Source: Paenibacillus nanensis (GTDB lineage Bacteria; Bacillota; Bacilli; Paenibacillales; Paenibacillaceae). Taken from it: 64,000 nucleotides of DNA. A model generated the notes under the pieces. The model did no database searches, was not told the origin of the DNA, and saw only the letters and a program-made list of their open reading frames with translations. Positions 42,751 to 52,221 of this stretch are shown here, piece by piece; position 1 is the stretch's first letter; each line of letters opens with the position of its first letter. The position numbers and the translations under genes are program-made. The stretch covers positions 1 through 64,000 of the forward strand of contig NZ_QXQA01000002.1 of the NCBI RefSeq assembly GCF_003583765.1, given 5' to 3'.

Positions 42751-43251
42751 TTACAACTTCTTAAATCGAAAAACTCCAGTGGTTGAATCCTTTTCCTTGT
42801 ATTTAAAATATAAATAATTATCTTCTGCTTGATATCCCAGCACATATTCATCAAATCCAGCATCAGATTTACCTTCAAAATCAGGCTTCCCTAGCACCTC
42901 TTTCACCTTGTCTGCCGTAAAATTGATTATTATATCTATAGCGCCGATCTTATTTTCATCCCAAATATAGAAATAGCAGTTATCGTATTTTAAATATTCT
43001 GCATTATAAAACCCCGTTTCATCGGGTTTTCCATATGATTCTTCTAGTGTACTTTTTAAATAAGATAAATCTACATGAATACCTTTAAGATGGCCCTTCT
43101 TGGCAGTCTCTAGTAAATCAGTATCAAGTGTTAATTGACACGAGTTTACATTAACCGTCTCTTTCTGTTTCTAACCTTCGATAGTACTGCAAGCTGAAAA
43201 AATCAAAAAACCAAATAGAATCCATATACCAGTCATTATTTTACTTCTCAT
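42751..43251 (-). pseudogene. Lipoprotein gene (DUF4309-like) with in-frame amber stop
   Basis: From ATG at 43251 the frame encodes a lipoprotein signal (ILFGFLIFSACSTIEG), then TAG at 43173-43171 as codon 27, and continues open for 139 more codons to TAA at 42751. The downstream part includes HVDLSYLKSTLEESYGKPDET and VKEVLGKPDFEGKSD, resembling DUF4309-type lipoproteins (YjgB-like), tentatively. The reading frame after the stop is intact, so the mutation is recent, a sequence error, or suppressed. No alternative start lies downstream of the TAG near the lipobox. Confidence 0.7.
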
Positions 43252-43364
43252 CGATTCACCCCCAACGCTGAAAACAAAAATGGCTGCCCTCTGATCGTTC
43301 ATTTCACCTCCAAATGAATTACAATTTCCACAATGGTATGACGTTATCCGCGGCTCCCGTTTTA

Positions 43365-43472
43365 TTAACGTTTTCTGAAAAACTTATTAAATATGAACAA
43401 AGCTGCAACGATGACGCCTACCCAAAATAAGAAAATCCACGCAATGCCAGATAATATTCGCAAAGTATCCAT
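43365..43472 (-). CDS. 35-residue single-span membrane protein
   Basis: A tiny gene: M-DTLRILSGIAWIFLFW then VGVIVAALFIFNKFFRKR. One hydrophobic helix of about 22 residues ends in a basic tail, a topology that keeps the C-terminus in the cytoplasm. The start at 43472 is supported by a strong GGGAGG six bases ahead. Longer readings from 43559 have none. Function unknown; similar small membrane proteins act as regulators or assembly factors. Confidence 0.6.
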   Translation of the reverse strand: MDTLRILSGIAWIFLFWVGVIVAALFIFNKFFRKR

Positions 43473-43530
43473 GTTCAGCCTCCCGATTCTCCATATTAAT
43501 CCTTCTCCTCTTAGAACGTTTGATCTATAG

Positions 43531-43571
43531 CTCTTGTTGCGGTCAACTGTCAGCCTCAACGAACAAACGAA
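43531..43571. repeat. Intergenic repeat, partial copy
   Basis: CTCTTGTTGCGGTCAACTGT followed by CAGCCTCAACGAAC resembles the TTGTTGC-AACTG-AACGA core of the other copies. It lies just upstream of the 35-residue membrane-protein gene. Confidence 0.35.
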
Positions 43572-44197
43572 TTATTATTGAAGCCGTTTTTGTGCCGTTT
43601 GCCGTAATGATTCGTTAGGCTATCTGTCTGAGTTCAGACAATCTAATACCCTTCGTTAAATGCAGTGCAGTATTTCTCGCTCGGCGGTCGTTTCAGAAAA
43701 GTCAATCGGAAACATTCATTCCAATCAGCAGATTCTGTTCACAATATAGAGCCGAACCAAATGACGATTTCACTGAACATGTCGGCTGTCCAAGATTTGC
43801 TGAATAAAAACAGAGTCACAAGTCGCTTCATCCAAAAAAGCGAACGATGAGTTAATACGACTATCGGATTTATCGAGGACGCTGCAGGAGAAATTTGTGC
43901 GCTTACGAGAGGTTTGGGCTAATATTAGCTGCAGGCGTGCTCTTGCTAATTGGTGCATCGCCGGAATGAGCGACCCGGTAAGGCGGCGCGGACAAGCCTT
44001 CGCTAGCGGACATAGTCGGTTGATACGGCGAGAAGTCCGCCTTCATAGCCAGTAGCGCCGAGGCTGGGATGCGAAATCTTGTTTAAATTGATGTTCCTAT
44101 TGTAATGGGGATGGCCTTCCCTTCATTACCGGTTTTCGGCTATCCCCAATTTGTTACACTTTGGAGTCCGCCCTCAGAGGTTTGGTCGATAGCATTA
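43572..44197. other. Gene-poor stretch
   Basis: About 625 bp without a gene I can support. The plus strand has two short protein-like stretches (MTISLNMSAVQDLLNKNRV and ELIRLSDLSRTLQEKF) separated by stops, perhaps a decayed gene. A GGGGAT..ATCCCC hairpin lies near 44107-44149. Confidence 0.5.
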
Positions 44198-44524
44198 TTA
44201 GCTCAAATCAAATGTAGTCCAACCTGCCTCTATTATCTTCATCTGAAAGTGTCTAAATTTTTTCTTCGCTCGTAAACCATTGAATTCTATTTTCGTGTAG
44301 GGCTCCGTGAAAAAGGTAAAATAACATGGTTTTGCGCAGATATCGCGTTGGCCGATACAATTACTTTTTTTTCGAAACTCCTGCGCCTCCTCATCTGACC
44401 ATCTATTCCTGGTTTTTTGATAACGAATCCAGTTTTCGTTGCATTGTTTAAAATCTACTACTGTGTGCTTACCATCCTTGTCAATAAAACGAAAACCCTC
44501 TGTGGTTACCTCCATTATTTTCAT
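44198..44524 (-). CDS. Hypothetical protein with four-Cys segment
   Basis: Protein of 108 residues, basic, with four cysteines of which three cluster in NCIGQRDICAKPCYF. No family recognised. It begins at 44524 after a GGGGGGGTGA ribosome site; the longer reading is not supported. It lies downstream of the hypothetical gene at 44566 on the same strand and is probably co-transcribed with it. Confidence 0.65.
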   Translation of the reverse strand: MKIMEVTTEGFRFIDKDGKHTVVDFKQCNENWIRYQKTRNRWSDEEAQEFRKKSNCIGQRDICAKPCYFTFFTEPYTKIEFNGLRAKKKFRHFQMKIIEAGWTTFDLS

Positions 44525-44565
44525 AGAATCACCCCCCCTAACGGTAAACAGGTTGAACGATTTTC

Positions 44566-45198
44566 TTATTTCTTTATTGTACCGATCCAAACATCCCCAA
44601 CTTGAACGCTGTACGTTTTATCCGTATCCCCATCCGAAAGATGAATGGTTTCGACTTTGTAAGCTTTCCCTTTAATCGCTTCAATTTCCTTTTCACTCAT
44701 CCATCCCCGCTGAACATTGTCCAACAGTTCGCATTCTGTAAAAACGTCGCAATCGATATGTTGACACCAATCAAACCTTTCCAGCTTTTCTCTCAGGTAG
44801 TCGAACTTATAGAAAGGAAACTGCTTTTCCTGACTTCCAACGTCAAAAGCTTTGTCGTAGAAGTGAAGACTGTTTCTATACGCGGCTACCACTTGGGAAT
44901 GGATAAAATGCGGGTCGTAAATCCATAACTTTAGATAATAGTCTTCACCCGTATCAGTTAGCTTTTCATTCCAATTTAAATGAACATCCAGCATGGCCTC
45001 AAGGAGAAATCGATTGTACCAAGCAGGAGGATTTCTGCGCGGGATAGCGTAAAATGGATGGATCCAAAGCTTTGCATAATCCCTATGGTATTGATTAAAA
45101 TGCTCGATATCGAAATCAATCACTCGTCGTTTCCACTTATCAATTTTCCTAATCTGTCTTTTCCAGCCTCTAATTTTCTTCTTCTGGTTAATGAACAC
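44566..45198 (-). CDS. Hypothetical protein, aromatic-rich
   Basis: Protein of 210 residues with a very basic N-terminus (KKKIRGWKRQIRKIDKWKRR) and many aromatic residues (WIHPFYAIPRRNPPAWYNRFLL; LKLWIYDPHFIHSQVVAAY). No membrane segment and no family recognised. Starts with GTG at 45198, seven bases after GGGAGG. Confidence 0.65.
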   Translation of the reverse strand: MFINQKKKIRGWKRQIRKIDKWKRRVIDFDIEHFNQYHRDYAKLWIHPFYAIPRRNPPAWYNRFLLEAMLDVHLNWNEKLTDTGEDYYLKLWIYDPHFIHSQVVAAYRNSLHFYDKAFDVGSQEKQFPFYKFDYLREKLERFDWCQHIDCDVFTECELLDNVQRGWMSEKEIEAIKGKAYKVETIHLSDGDTDKTYSVQVGDVWIGTIKK

Positions 45199-45357
45199 CT
45201 ACAACCCTCCCGGCCGATCGCCTTTCTCCTAGCATAGCACATACCTCCCCCAACTTAGTTTAGCAAAATTACCGATAAACGCAGGCGAATGGTATGTTAC
45301 CCAGTCCAAAAAAGTGACGGTTGGATTTGCATTTCATTTACAGAAATAACCTCAATA

Positions 45358-45384
45358 AGGCACAGCTCATCACGAGCTGTGCCT
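45358..45384 (-). terminator. Hairpin after GH95 gene
   Basis: AGGCACAGCTC (45358-45368) pairs perfectly with GAGCTGTGCCT (45374-45384). On the minus strand TTATTG follows, a poor T tract, so it may be a moderate terminator. Confidence 0.6.
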
Positions 45385-45397
45385 CACAATGCGAACA

Positions 45398-47698
45398 TCA
45401 GGGCCGAATGGTCACTCTATACGAATGCCCCGCGACTGTCTCAAAGCTAGTCATATCACTTTCCAAATCAATACCCGCAATCGTACCGGATTCCGTTGCT
45501 AACGATAGCTTCTGACCATCCAACCGAACCCGGCATTTCCCGCCATAGAGTGAACGGATTATCGCTTGCCGCAGCTTTCCTTCACCCCACTCGATGTCCA
45601 CCTCGAAGCCGCCTCTCGCCCGCAAGCCTGTGATGGAACCCGTCGGCCATGCTGTCGGGAGAGCTGGGAGCAGGTCGAGCACGCCTTCGTGGCTCTGCAG
45701 CAGCATCTCCGCGATACCGGCGGTCCCGCCGAAATTGCCGTCGATTTGGAAAGGCGGATGGTTATCCAGCAGGTTAGGCAGCGTCGAATCGCGCAGGAGC
45801 GCAGCGAGGTTATGATAGGCCTCCTCACCGTCGCGAAGGCGCGCCCACATATTAATGATCCAAGCCCGGCTCCAGCCGGTATGGCCGCCGCCGTGCGCAA
45901 GCCTCCTTGTCAGCGTTGCCCTTGCCGCCGCAGCCAGCTCTGGAGTGCTTCGCGGCGTGATGCTGGAGCCCGGATGCAGGGCGAATAAATGCGAGATGTG
46001 CCGATGTCCCGGCTCCGCCTCCTCATAGTCTTCCATCCATTCCAGCAGCTGGCCATGACGCCCGATCCTCGGCTGAGGCAAACGCGACCGCGCTTCCGTT
46101 AATCGCTCTCGGAACGAGTCGTCAAGCTCAAGCAGCTTCGACGATTCGATGCAAGCGCCAAATAGATGGTCAAGGATCTGGGTGTCCATCGAAGGACCGG
46201 CGCATAGCGCCCCCGTCTCCCCGTTCGGCAGCCGGTACGTATTCTCCGGCGAGACGGATGGCGAAATAACTAGCTTCCCATCCGGAGTCTCTATCAAATA
46301 ATCAAGGAAAAATAATGCCGATTCCTTCATCGTTTCATACGCCTTCGCTAGAAATACCCGATCCTGCGTATAAGCAAAATGCTCCCATAAGTGAAGACAC
46401 AGCCATGCCGCTCCCATCGGCCATACCGTAGATGGAATCCAGATGTCTTGCGGCGCCGTGTCGCCCCACAAATCGGTATTATGATGAGCGACGAAGCCTT
46501 CGCAGCCGTACATTCGCCGCGCCGTCTCCCGTCCATTCGGCCGCATACGCTCGATCAAGTCAAATAGAGGCTCATGGCATTCGGACAAATTGCAGCTTTC
46601 CGCCGGCCAATAGTTCATCTGCGTATTAATGTTAATTGTATATTTTGAATCCCAAGGCGGCGTGAAATGCTCGTTCCAGACGCCCTGCAGATTAGCCGGC
46701 AGCGAGCCCGGGCGGCTGCTTGCAAGAAGCAGATAACGTCCGTATTGGAAATAGAGCGTCTCAAGTTCGCGATCTTCAGTCCCTTCCCGGAGCGCGGCAA
46801 GCCGCACGTCTGTCGGTCGCTCCATGATGGCAGCGTCTGATTCGCCCAAAGTGAGAGACACTCTTCCGAACAATCGGCGGTAGTCGGCGGCATGCCTCGC
46901 CCGCAGCTCCTCGTAACCGTTACGCCGTGCCGCAAGTATGATCTCCCGGCAATATGCTTCCGGATCCTCATGCCGATAAGTAGTTCCCGCGCTTACAAGG
47001 ATGACCGCTTCATCAGCCTGGTCAACGACAAGAAACTCCCCGAACTTCGCGACCGTTCCCCCGCTCGTCTGAATGCTCACCACCGAACTGACTTGAATCC
47101 CATCCGGACCGCCAATACCGGTATTCATTACAAGTAAGCCGTCCGGTTCGGTTCGTAGACGGTCAATGAAGCGCTGTCCCCCACGCGTGAAACGAAGCCT
47201 GACGGATACCGCTCCGCCGCGGTTTGCCGATAAACGTATGGCAATGACGCTGTCGGGATAACTCGCGAAGTGCTCCCTCTCGTACCGAGTTCCCCTCCAA
47301 TGATAGGTAACGAAGGACGATCCGTTACTCAGATCAAGCTCCCTCCGATAACCCGATACTTCCGATTCGTTATGGCCGAATTCGAGCAGCAGGTCGCCGA
47401 GCGGCTCATAATGCCGCTGGCTCTCCGGCGTGCCGGATAAAGCCATAGCGGCCAGCCTTTGCGCCTCTGCGAGGCGCCCTTCCGTCAACAGCCGCCGTAC
47501 TTCAGGCAGCTGTTCAAGCGCATCCGGATTGTTCCGATCCATCGGCCCGCCGGACCATACGGAATCCTCATTCAATTGGATACGTTCCTGGCCGGTTCTG
47601 CCGAACAGCATCGCGCCCATGCGGCCGTTGCCGATCGGAAGCGCCTCATTCCAGCTATTCGCCGGCTTGTCATACCACAGCATCAATGAGTTTGTCAT
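45398..47698 (-). CDS. GH95 alpha-L-fucosidase family enzyme, cytoplasmic
   Basis: Enzyme of 766 residues. The N-terminal GH95 beta domain starts at [26 protein letters not shown], followed by the (alpha/alpha)6 barrel: [18 protein letters not shown] carries the two Asn residues that activate water in AfcA-type enzymes, PSVSPEN the Glu general acid, and FQIDGNFGG the Asp. GH95 covers alpha-1,2-L-fucosidases and alpha-L-galactosidases acting on xyloglucan and host glycans. No signal peptide, so it works on imported oligosaccharides, pointing to plant fucosylated xyloglucan or arabinoxylan. The ATG at 47698 fits the ribosome site better than a GTG at 47704. Confidence 0.93.
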   Translation of the reverse strand: MTNSLMLWYDKPANSWNEALPIGNGRMGAMLFGRTGQERIQLNEDSVWSGGPMDRNNPDALEQLPEVRRLLTEGRLAEAQRLAAMALSGTPESQRHYEPLGDLLLEFGHNESEVSGYRRELDLSNGSSFVTYHWRGTRYEREHFASYPDSVIAIRLSANRGGAVSVRLRFTRGGQRFIDRLRTEPDGLLVMNTGIGGPDGIQVSSVVSIQTSGGTVAKFGEFLVVDQADEAVILVSAGTTYRHEDPEAYCREIILAARRNGYEELRARHAADYRRLFGRVSLTLGESDAAIMERPTDVRLAALREGTEDRELETLYFQYGRYLLLASSRPGSLPANLQGVWNEHFTPPWDSKYTININTQMNYWPAESCNLSECHEPLFDLIERMRPNGRETARRMYGCEGFVAHHNTDLWGDTAPQDIWIPSTVWPMGAAWLCLHLWEHFAYTQDRVFLAKAYETMKESALFFLDYLIETPDGKLVISPSVSPENTYRLPNGETGALCAGPSMDTQILDHLFGACIESSKLLELDDSFRERLTEARSRLPQPRIGRHGQLLEWMEDYEEAEPGHRHISHLFALHPGSSITPRSTPELAAAARATLTRRLAHGGGHTGWSRAWIINMWARLRDGEEAYHNLAALLRDSTLPNLLDNHPPFQIDGNFGGTAGIAEMLLQSHEGVLDLLPALPTAWPTGSITGLRARGGFEVDIEWGEGKLRQAIIRSLYGGKCRVRLDGQKLSLATESGTIAGIDLESDMTSFETVAGHSYRVTIRP

Positions 47699-47738
47699 GG
47701 ACACCTTTCCTTCTGTCGTTATTTTCCAAATCGCCGCT

Positions 47739-47918
47739 TCACCAGTACGCGAACCCCAATTTGTAAGCCTCGGAAATCTGCCATAACGATACGGACATGC
47801 TCGTTGTCGGGATGTACGGCGGCTGCAGCGATGACGAATACAAAACGCGGGTCCAATAGTTCGATTCGATCATTCCATTTGCCAGCTCGACATATCCGTT
47901 GTTCGGACCAAAGGAGCG
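47739..47918 (-). pseudogene. 59-codon protein-like fragment in frame after XRE stop
   Basis: Directly after the TAG that ends the XRE gene the same frame stays open for 59 codons: [20 protein letters not shown] ... [15 protein letters not shown], then TGA. The composition is not random but no family is recognised. It may be the C-terminal relic of a lost gene fused by deletion, or a readthrough extension of the regulator. Confidence 0.35.
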
Positions 47919-48689
47919 CTAAGGTCTCCCCACCGTCACATTCATCGTCCCCCGTTTGTTGACGGATTGATGAATGATGGCTAATAATCGAACCGCAAGA
48001 TCTCCCTTGACATTTAACCGGTAACCGCCTCGTACCCGATCTACAAAGCCGAGTTCAATACAATTCGTAAGAACATCCTCGAAATTTTCGGAATGAGCCA
48101 TCAGAGAACGTAACGTAACTTCATCTACCGCATAATCCGGCTTTAAATCATCCATATTCCTCAATAGGGCTAGCAAGATCGTGCGAGTCTCTTCAGACAG
48201 AAGGGTAAGCGGAAAATCCGCTTCCCCCCTTAACGTTTCAATCGCTTCCTGTAGAAAGGTAGTCGTGGCGATACAGACCAACCGATCCTTTGCCCAGAGA
48301 CCGATCCCGACTGGCCCCAGTTGAACGTGCACTAGTGAGGGATGACTGTCGGATTCCAATGGAGGTGAAGGCAAAGGCATTTCTGTTAACGTAATAATAT
48401 CGCCAAGAAACGCGATTTTTTGATCTGCCGTCATCGTTACAAACGTTTCGCGAATGTGGGGGAGCAGCGAATCGAGTCCACCTTCGCGTCCCAATAAATA
48501 ATCGGTCGTACAATTAAAAATCCCCGCCAGCTCAACGATGAGCGGAAGATCAGGCAAGGAATCCCCGTTTTCCCATTTCGATACGGCTTGGGCAGAAACA
48601 GCTAAACGTTTTCCCAGTTCCTCCTGTGTTAAGCCCTCCGACTTCCGGAGTCGTGTAATTTTTACACCAATATCGCTTAATCCTGCCAT
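47919..48689 (-). CDS. XRE-family transcriptional regulator
   Basis: Regulator of 256 residues. The N-terminal Cro/C1 helix-turn-helix is at residues ~8-62 (ITRLRKSEGLTQEELGKRLAVSAQAVSKWENGDSLPDLPLIVELAGIF), followed by NCTTDYLLG. The C-terminal ~170 residues are a separate domain with HVQLGPVGIGLWAKDRLVCIATT and a helical end, perhaps sensing a ligand. Its target may include the adjacent GH95 gene (inference). See the fragment after its stop codon. Confidence 0.85.
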   Translation of the reverse strand: MAGLSDIGVKITRLRKSEGLTQEELGKRLAVSAQAVSKWENGDSLPDLPLIVELAGIFNCTTDYLLGREGGLDSLLPHIRETFVTMTADQKIAFLGDIITLTEMPLPSPPLESDSHPSLVHVQLGPVGIGLWAKDRLVCIATTTFLQEAIETLRGEADFPLTLLSEETRTILLALLRNMDDLKPDYAVDEVTLRSLMAHSENFEDVLTNCIELGFVDRVRGGYRLNVKGDLAVRLLAIIHQSVNKRGTMNVTVGRP

Positions 48690-48845
48690 CTAATGAGAAC
48701 CTCCTCTAATTGGTATATCCCTACAATAACGAGTTTTCTGCTCGGTGAGTATCGAGCCGAATGAGGGAATCCAACCGCTGGTTGAAGAACGGATATCTAA
48801 GTTGAATTAATGTCAAATTCATCGGTAACTGGATTTGTTTTAGTT

Positions 48846-49454
48846 TCATGAAGTCTTATTTTTAATTTTGCATATGTAAAACGGGTATTCGGGATAATCT
48901 TCGTATTTCTTATTGTGTTCTACCTGAAACGCTGTTTCTCTAATGTAAATTTCTAACATTTCCAGAGAGCCGTTATTTAAGCCTGCCATCAACATGAGGT
49001 ACCCTTCTTGTTTTAATAAGCTAAAACATGAATCCAAGCATCTTTTGAAATCACCAGACTCGTTGATTGCAGAACCTATTAAAGTTACAATATCAAATTG
49101 CCCTTTAGGCAAACCGGGATCAAAAATGCTTTTACATAAAACTTTAGAAGGATTGGGATGCTGTTCGCATTTTTGCCTATAAGCAAATATTTCACAAATT
49201 TCTTTGTTTATATCAATACTTGTTAACCACCCCATCCCTTTAAGCCAGTAACCAAGGTAGTCATCCCAATCCCCAGTTCCAATTCCAACGTTGCAAACTT
49301 GAATTCCTTCATTGAGTTTGAATGATTTTCGTATATAGTTTCTTGTTACCATTTCTGCATGCAGACATTGCGGAGAACAATTCCATTCGCCTGCTTCAGG
49401 ACCTTTCAGTTCAAGATAATAACGAAATAACTTTTCATCCATATCCGTATCCAT
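48846..49454 (-). CDS. Class I SAM-dependent methyltransferase
   Basis: Protein of 202 residues. Motif I is VCNVGIGTGDWDDYLGYWL and motif II SIDINKEI, with FDIVTLIGSAINESGDF as the post-motif, a compact SAM-binding Rossmann fold. N-terminal YYLELKGPEAGEWNCSPQCLHAEMVTRNYI may bind substrate. Substrate unknown. GGAGG sits eight bases before the ATG at 49454. Confidence 0.82.
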   Translation of the reverse strand: MDTDMDEKLFRYYLELKGPEAGEWNCSPQCLHAEMVTRNYIRKSFKLNEGIQVCNVGIGTGDWDDYLGYWLKGMGWLTSIDINKEICEIFAYRQKCEQHPNPSKVLCKSIFDPGLPKGQFDIVTLIGSAINESGDFKRCLDSCFSLLKQEGYLMLMAGLNNGSLEMLEIYIRETAFQVEHNKKYEDYPEYPFYICKIKNKTS

Positions 49455-49509
49455 CGAGAATCCTCCAGCACCTATTTGACCAAATGAAATTTTTGGTTAT
49501 AGACAATCC

Positions 49510-50007
49510 TCAAACAATTTCCTCAAGCTGCTTCCGGCTATGCGAATCCAGCGCCTGCCAATCGGTAATTTCGCAGCGCTTGCCGTTCAAATCCGTCAAA
49601 ATGATCCTGCCGCCGCCCGGATATTGGATATGCTCGTGAAGATTGCGCATCGCCAGCCGGGTCGGCCCTAGGTGGGTTTGCAGCTCCCACAGCCATAAGC
49701 CCGATTTGTTCTTCACACGGTCTACGCGCGTTACTTTCGGCAGGAAATACCGGAGCTGCAGCTCCTTCTCGAGCTCGGCCGCGCTCTCCGGATCGAGCTC
49801 CCCGATGTCGCGAACGATCCCGAGCTCCACGTCCTTGGCATCCCGAATCGAGAGATAGCTCGACTCATATTGGAAAGGGAAGCAGCGGTACACGATCAGC
49901 TCTTCGTGACGCTTCCCGCATACCATTCCTTGAAGCACGCCGCCCTTGTTGCGTGTTAAGGCAATTTCAGTTTTCATTAGCATTCGAATATCGAATTGTT
50001 GCTCCAT
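49510..50007 (-). CDS. DUF1854 protein
   Basis: Protein of 165 residues that matches DUF1854: RYFLPKVTRVDRVKNKSGLWLWELQTHLGPTRLAMRN and GRIILTDLNGKRCEITDWQALDSHSRKQLEEIV are the two conserved blocks. DUF1854 genes are often found directly after an ABC exporter of unknown cargo, as here. Its start overlaps the exporter stop in TAATG, so translation is coupled. No function is known. Confidence 0.85.
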   Translation of the reverse strand: MEQQFDIRMLMKTEIALTRNKGGVLQGMVCGKRHEELIVYRCFPFQYESSYLSIRDAKDVELGIVRDIGELDPESAAELEKELQLRYFLPKVTRVDRVKNKSGLWLWELQTHLGPTRLAMRNLHEHIQYPGGGRIILTDLNGKRCEITDWQALDSHSRKQLEEIV

Positions 50008-52199
50008 TACACGCTGACCCCCCTGATTTGCGACATTTCCTGCTGCGCATCCACCAGCTTGCGGTAGACGCCGTCCGTTTTCTCCAGCAGCTGCTCATGG
50101 GTGCCGACCTCAACGATTTTGCCCCGGTCGAGCACGACCAGGCGGTCCGCATTCCGAAGCGTAGACAGCCGGTGAGCAATGGCGAATGTCGTCCTCCCTT
50201 TGACCAGCCGCGAGATGGCTTCCTGAATTTGACGCTCCGTCTCGGTATCGACGGATGCGGTCGCTTCGTCCAGGATTAAAATTCGCGGATCGTGAATAAT
50301 CGCCCGCGCGATCGCCACGCGCTGCTTCTCGCCGCCGGACAGCTTATGTCCGCGTTCCCCGACCTTCGTATCGTAACCGTCCGGCAATCTGACGATAAAA
50401 TCGTGCGCGTTCGCGATTTTTGCCGCGCGCATAATCTCCTCCGGCGTCGCGTCCGGTTTGGAATACGCGATGTTGTCGGCAATCGATCCGTCGAACAGGA
50501 ACGTCTCCTGAAGCACAACCCCGATTTGCCGTCTCAGGTCGGATTGGCTGATTTGCCGGATCGGCACGCCGTCGATAAGGATGGAGCCTTCGTCCGTATC
50601 ATAGAAGCGGCAGAGCAGATTGATGAAGGTAGATTTGCCTGCCCCGGAATGACCGACAAGACCGATCATCTCGCCCGCCTGAACGCGAAGGCTCACTCCT
50701 TTCAGTACGGGATGATGTTTTTCATAGCCGTAGGTAACGCCTTCGAAAACCACGCTTCCTTGGATTTTTCCAAGCGGCGCCGGCCGGTCTGCATCGGGAA
50801 CCTCGGAAGGCGTATCCATGATTTCGAATATACGATGAGCCGCGGCAATCGCGTTGCTCGCCCAGTTGACCATTTGGCTGACCCATTGCAATGGCCCGAA
50901 CAACATGCCCAAGTAAGCGACGAGCGCCATAAGCACCCCCAGCTGAATCTCGTTGCCGAGCACCTTGCCGCCGCCGTAATACCAGATCAGCAGCGTCCCT
51001 ATGCCTGCAATAAGATGGAAGGCCGGGAAGATGAACTGCCACAGTCCTTCCGTCTTAATGTTGTTGCGTACGACTTCGGCGTTAGCGCCATCATAACGGG
51101 ACATCTCCTCGTTCTCGCGGCCGAACGCCTTCACGACGCGAATCCCCTGCATCGACTCGCCTACCATTGTGTTCAGCCGGAAGATAGAGCGCCATTGCTG
51201 ATACAATCGGCGCCCGACCTTCGGCCAGATCGTAACGGATGCGACGATCATGAACGGCACAGGGAGAAGAGCGAGCAAGGACAACTGCCAATCGAGACTG
51301 AAAATAATAACGCTGATCGCCACGATCCGCAGCAGCTCGCCGGTAACATAGATGACGCCATCCGTCAGAAACTGGCGCATCGATTCGGCGTCGCTGTTGA
51401 CGCGCCCGATGAATTGGGACGTCTGCCGCCTATCGAAGTAAGCTAGCGACAGTCTCATCAGCGACCCGTAAATATCGCCCCTGATATCGCCCATCAGCTT
51501 GGAGCCGACCCATATCCCGATATATCCCCGCACGGTTTGCATGACCGCCATCAGAACGGTCGTGACGCCAAGCGCAACGACAAAAATGAGCAGAGCAGAG
51601 CCTGCGGCCTTTGGCTGAAGCACGTCATCGATAATGAGCTTCGTAATATAAGGCGGCACCAATTCGATGAGAGTGGTTAGGATGAGCAGGAAAGCCGCGG
51701 TTGCCATCTGGCGCTTATAAGGCTTGGCATAACGAAGCACGCGCGCGGCGGCTTTCCCTTTGTTCATGCAAAATTGGCACACCTGCGTGCCTTCGCCGAG
51801 CGGATGCCCGCAGGTAGGGCAGTATCTCGGGAGATCCCGCTCGGAGATGACCGGCAGCTCCTCCTGTTTGGCAAGAGCTCCGATAAGCTTCGCCGCGAAT
51901 CCGAACATGGAAGCTAGCGCGGCTGTATACCGGGCAAGCACAACGGGGCCCTCATAGGTCTCGATGATCAGCGAGCCGCCGCCGATGCCTCCCGATACCC
52001 TGGCATCGCTCAATGTCAGGACGGAAAACTTAGCTTTGGGCCGGTCTTCCTGTTCCCAGACGGTAATCGCTTCTTCCGTAACCGCCATCCATTGCTCCCC
52101 GAAGCTGCCGTCTAGCAGCAGATCGGTTCGGCAGCAGAACAGCGGCGCGGACGTTAATTGCTCCCGGAATCGATCCGGAAGATGGTCCATGATGGTCAT
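50007..52199 (-). CDS. ABC exporter with N-terminal domain and zinc ribbon
   Basis: Half-transporter of 730 residues. The N-terminal ~120 residues form a beta-rich soluble domain (PLFCCRTDLLLDGSFGEQWMAVTEEAITVWEQ). A zinc ribbon follows (CPTCGHPLGEGTQVCQFC, residues ~125-145), then the six-helix membrane domain (~165-460) and the ATPase with Walker A GHSGAGKST, signature LSGGEKQR and Walker B ILILDEATAS. It is a type IV exporter with an unusual cytosolic front part, followed by DUF1854, a conserved pair. It lies 22 nt after the GH10 xylanase. The cargo is unknown. Start at 52199 follows GGAGG by six bases. Confidence 0.9.
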   Translation of the reverse strand: MTIMDHLPDRFREQLTSAPLFCCRTDLLLDGSFGEQWMAVTEEAITVWEQEDRPKAKFSVLTLSDARVSGGIGGGSLIIETYEGPVVLARYTAALASMFGFAAKLIGALAKQEELPVISERDLPRYCPTCGHPLGEGTQVCQFCMNKGKAAARVLRYAKPYKRQMATAAFLLILTTLIELVPPYITKLIIDDVLQPKAAGSALLIFVVALGVTTVLMAVMQTVRGYIGIWVGSKLMGDIRGDIYGSLMRLSLAYFDRRQTSQFIGRVNSDAESMRQFLTDGVIYVTGELLRIVAISVIIFSLDWQLSLLALLPVPFMIVASVTIWPKVGRRLYQQWRSIFRLNTMVGESMQGIRVVKAFGRENEEMSRYDGANAEVVRNNIKTEGLWQFIFPAFHLIAGIGTLLIWYYGGGKVLGNEIQLGVLMALVAYLGMLFGPLQWVSQMVNWASNAIAAAHRIFEIMDTPSEVPDADRPAPLGKIQGSVVFEGVTYGYEKHHPVLKGVSLRVQAGEMIGLVGHSGAGKSTFINLLCRFYDTDEGSILIDGVPIRQISQSDLRRQIGVVLQETFLFDGSIADNIAYSKPDATPEEIMRAAKIANAHDFIVRLPDGYDTKVGERGHKLSGGEKQRVAIARAIIHDPRILILDEATASVDTETERQIQEAISRLVKGRTTFAIAHRLSTLRNADRLVVLDRGKIVEVGTHEQLLEKTDGVYRKLVDAQQEMSQIRGVSV

Positions 52200-52221
52200 A
52201 AATACCTCCACATTAGTTGGT

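Noticed and set aside
50292-51446. Long plus-strand open frame opposite the ABC exporter (about 384 codons)
   Set aside because: It lies wholly antisense to a gene with clear Walker and signature motifs, is rich in Arg and His as expected of shadow frames in GC-rich DNA, and has no ribosome site.
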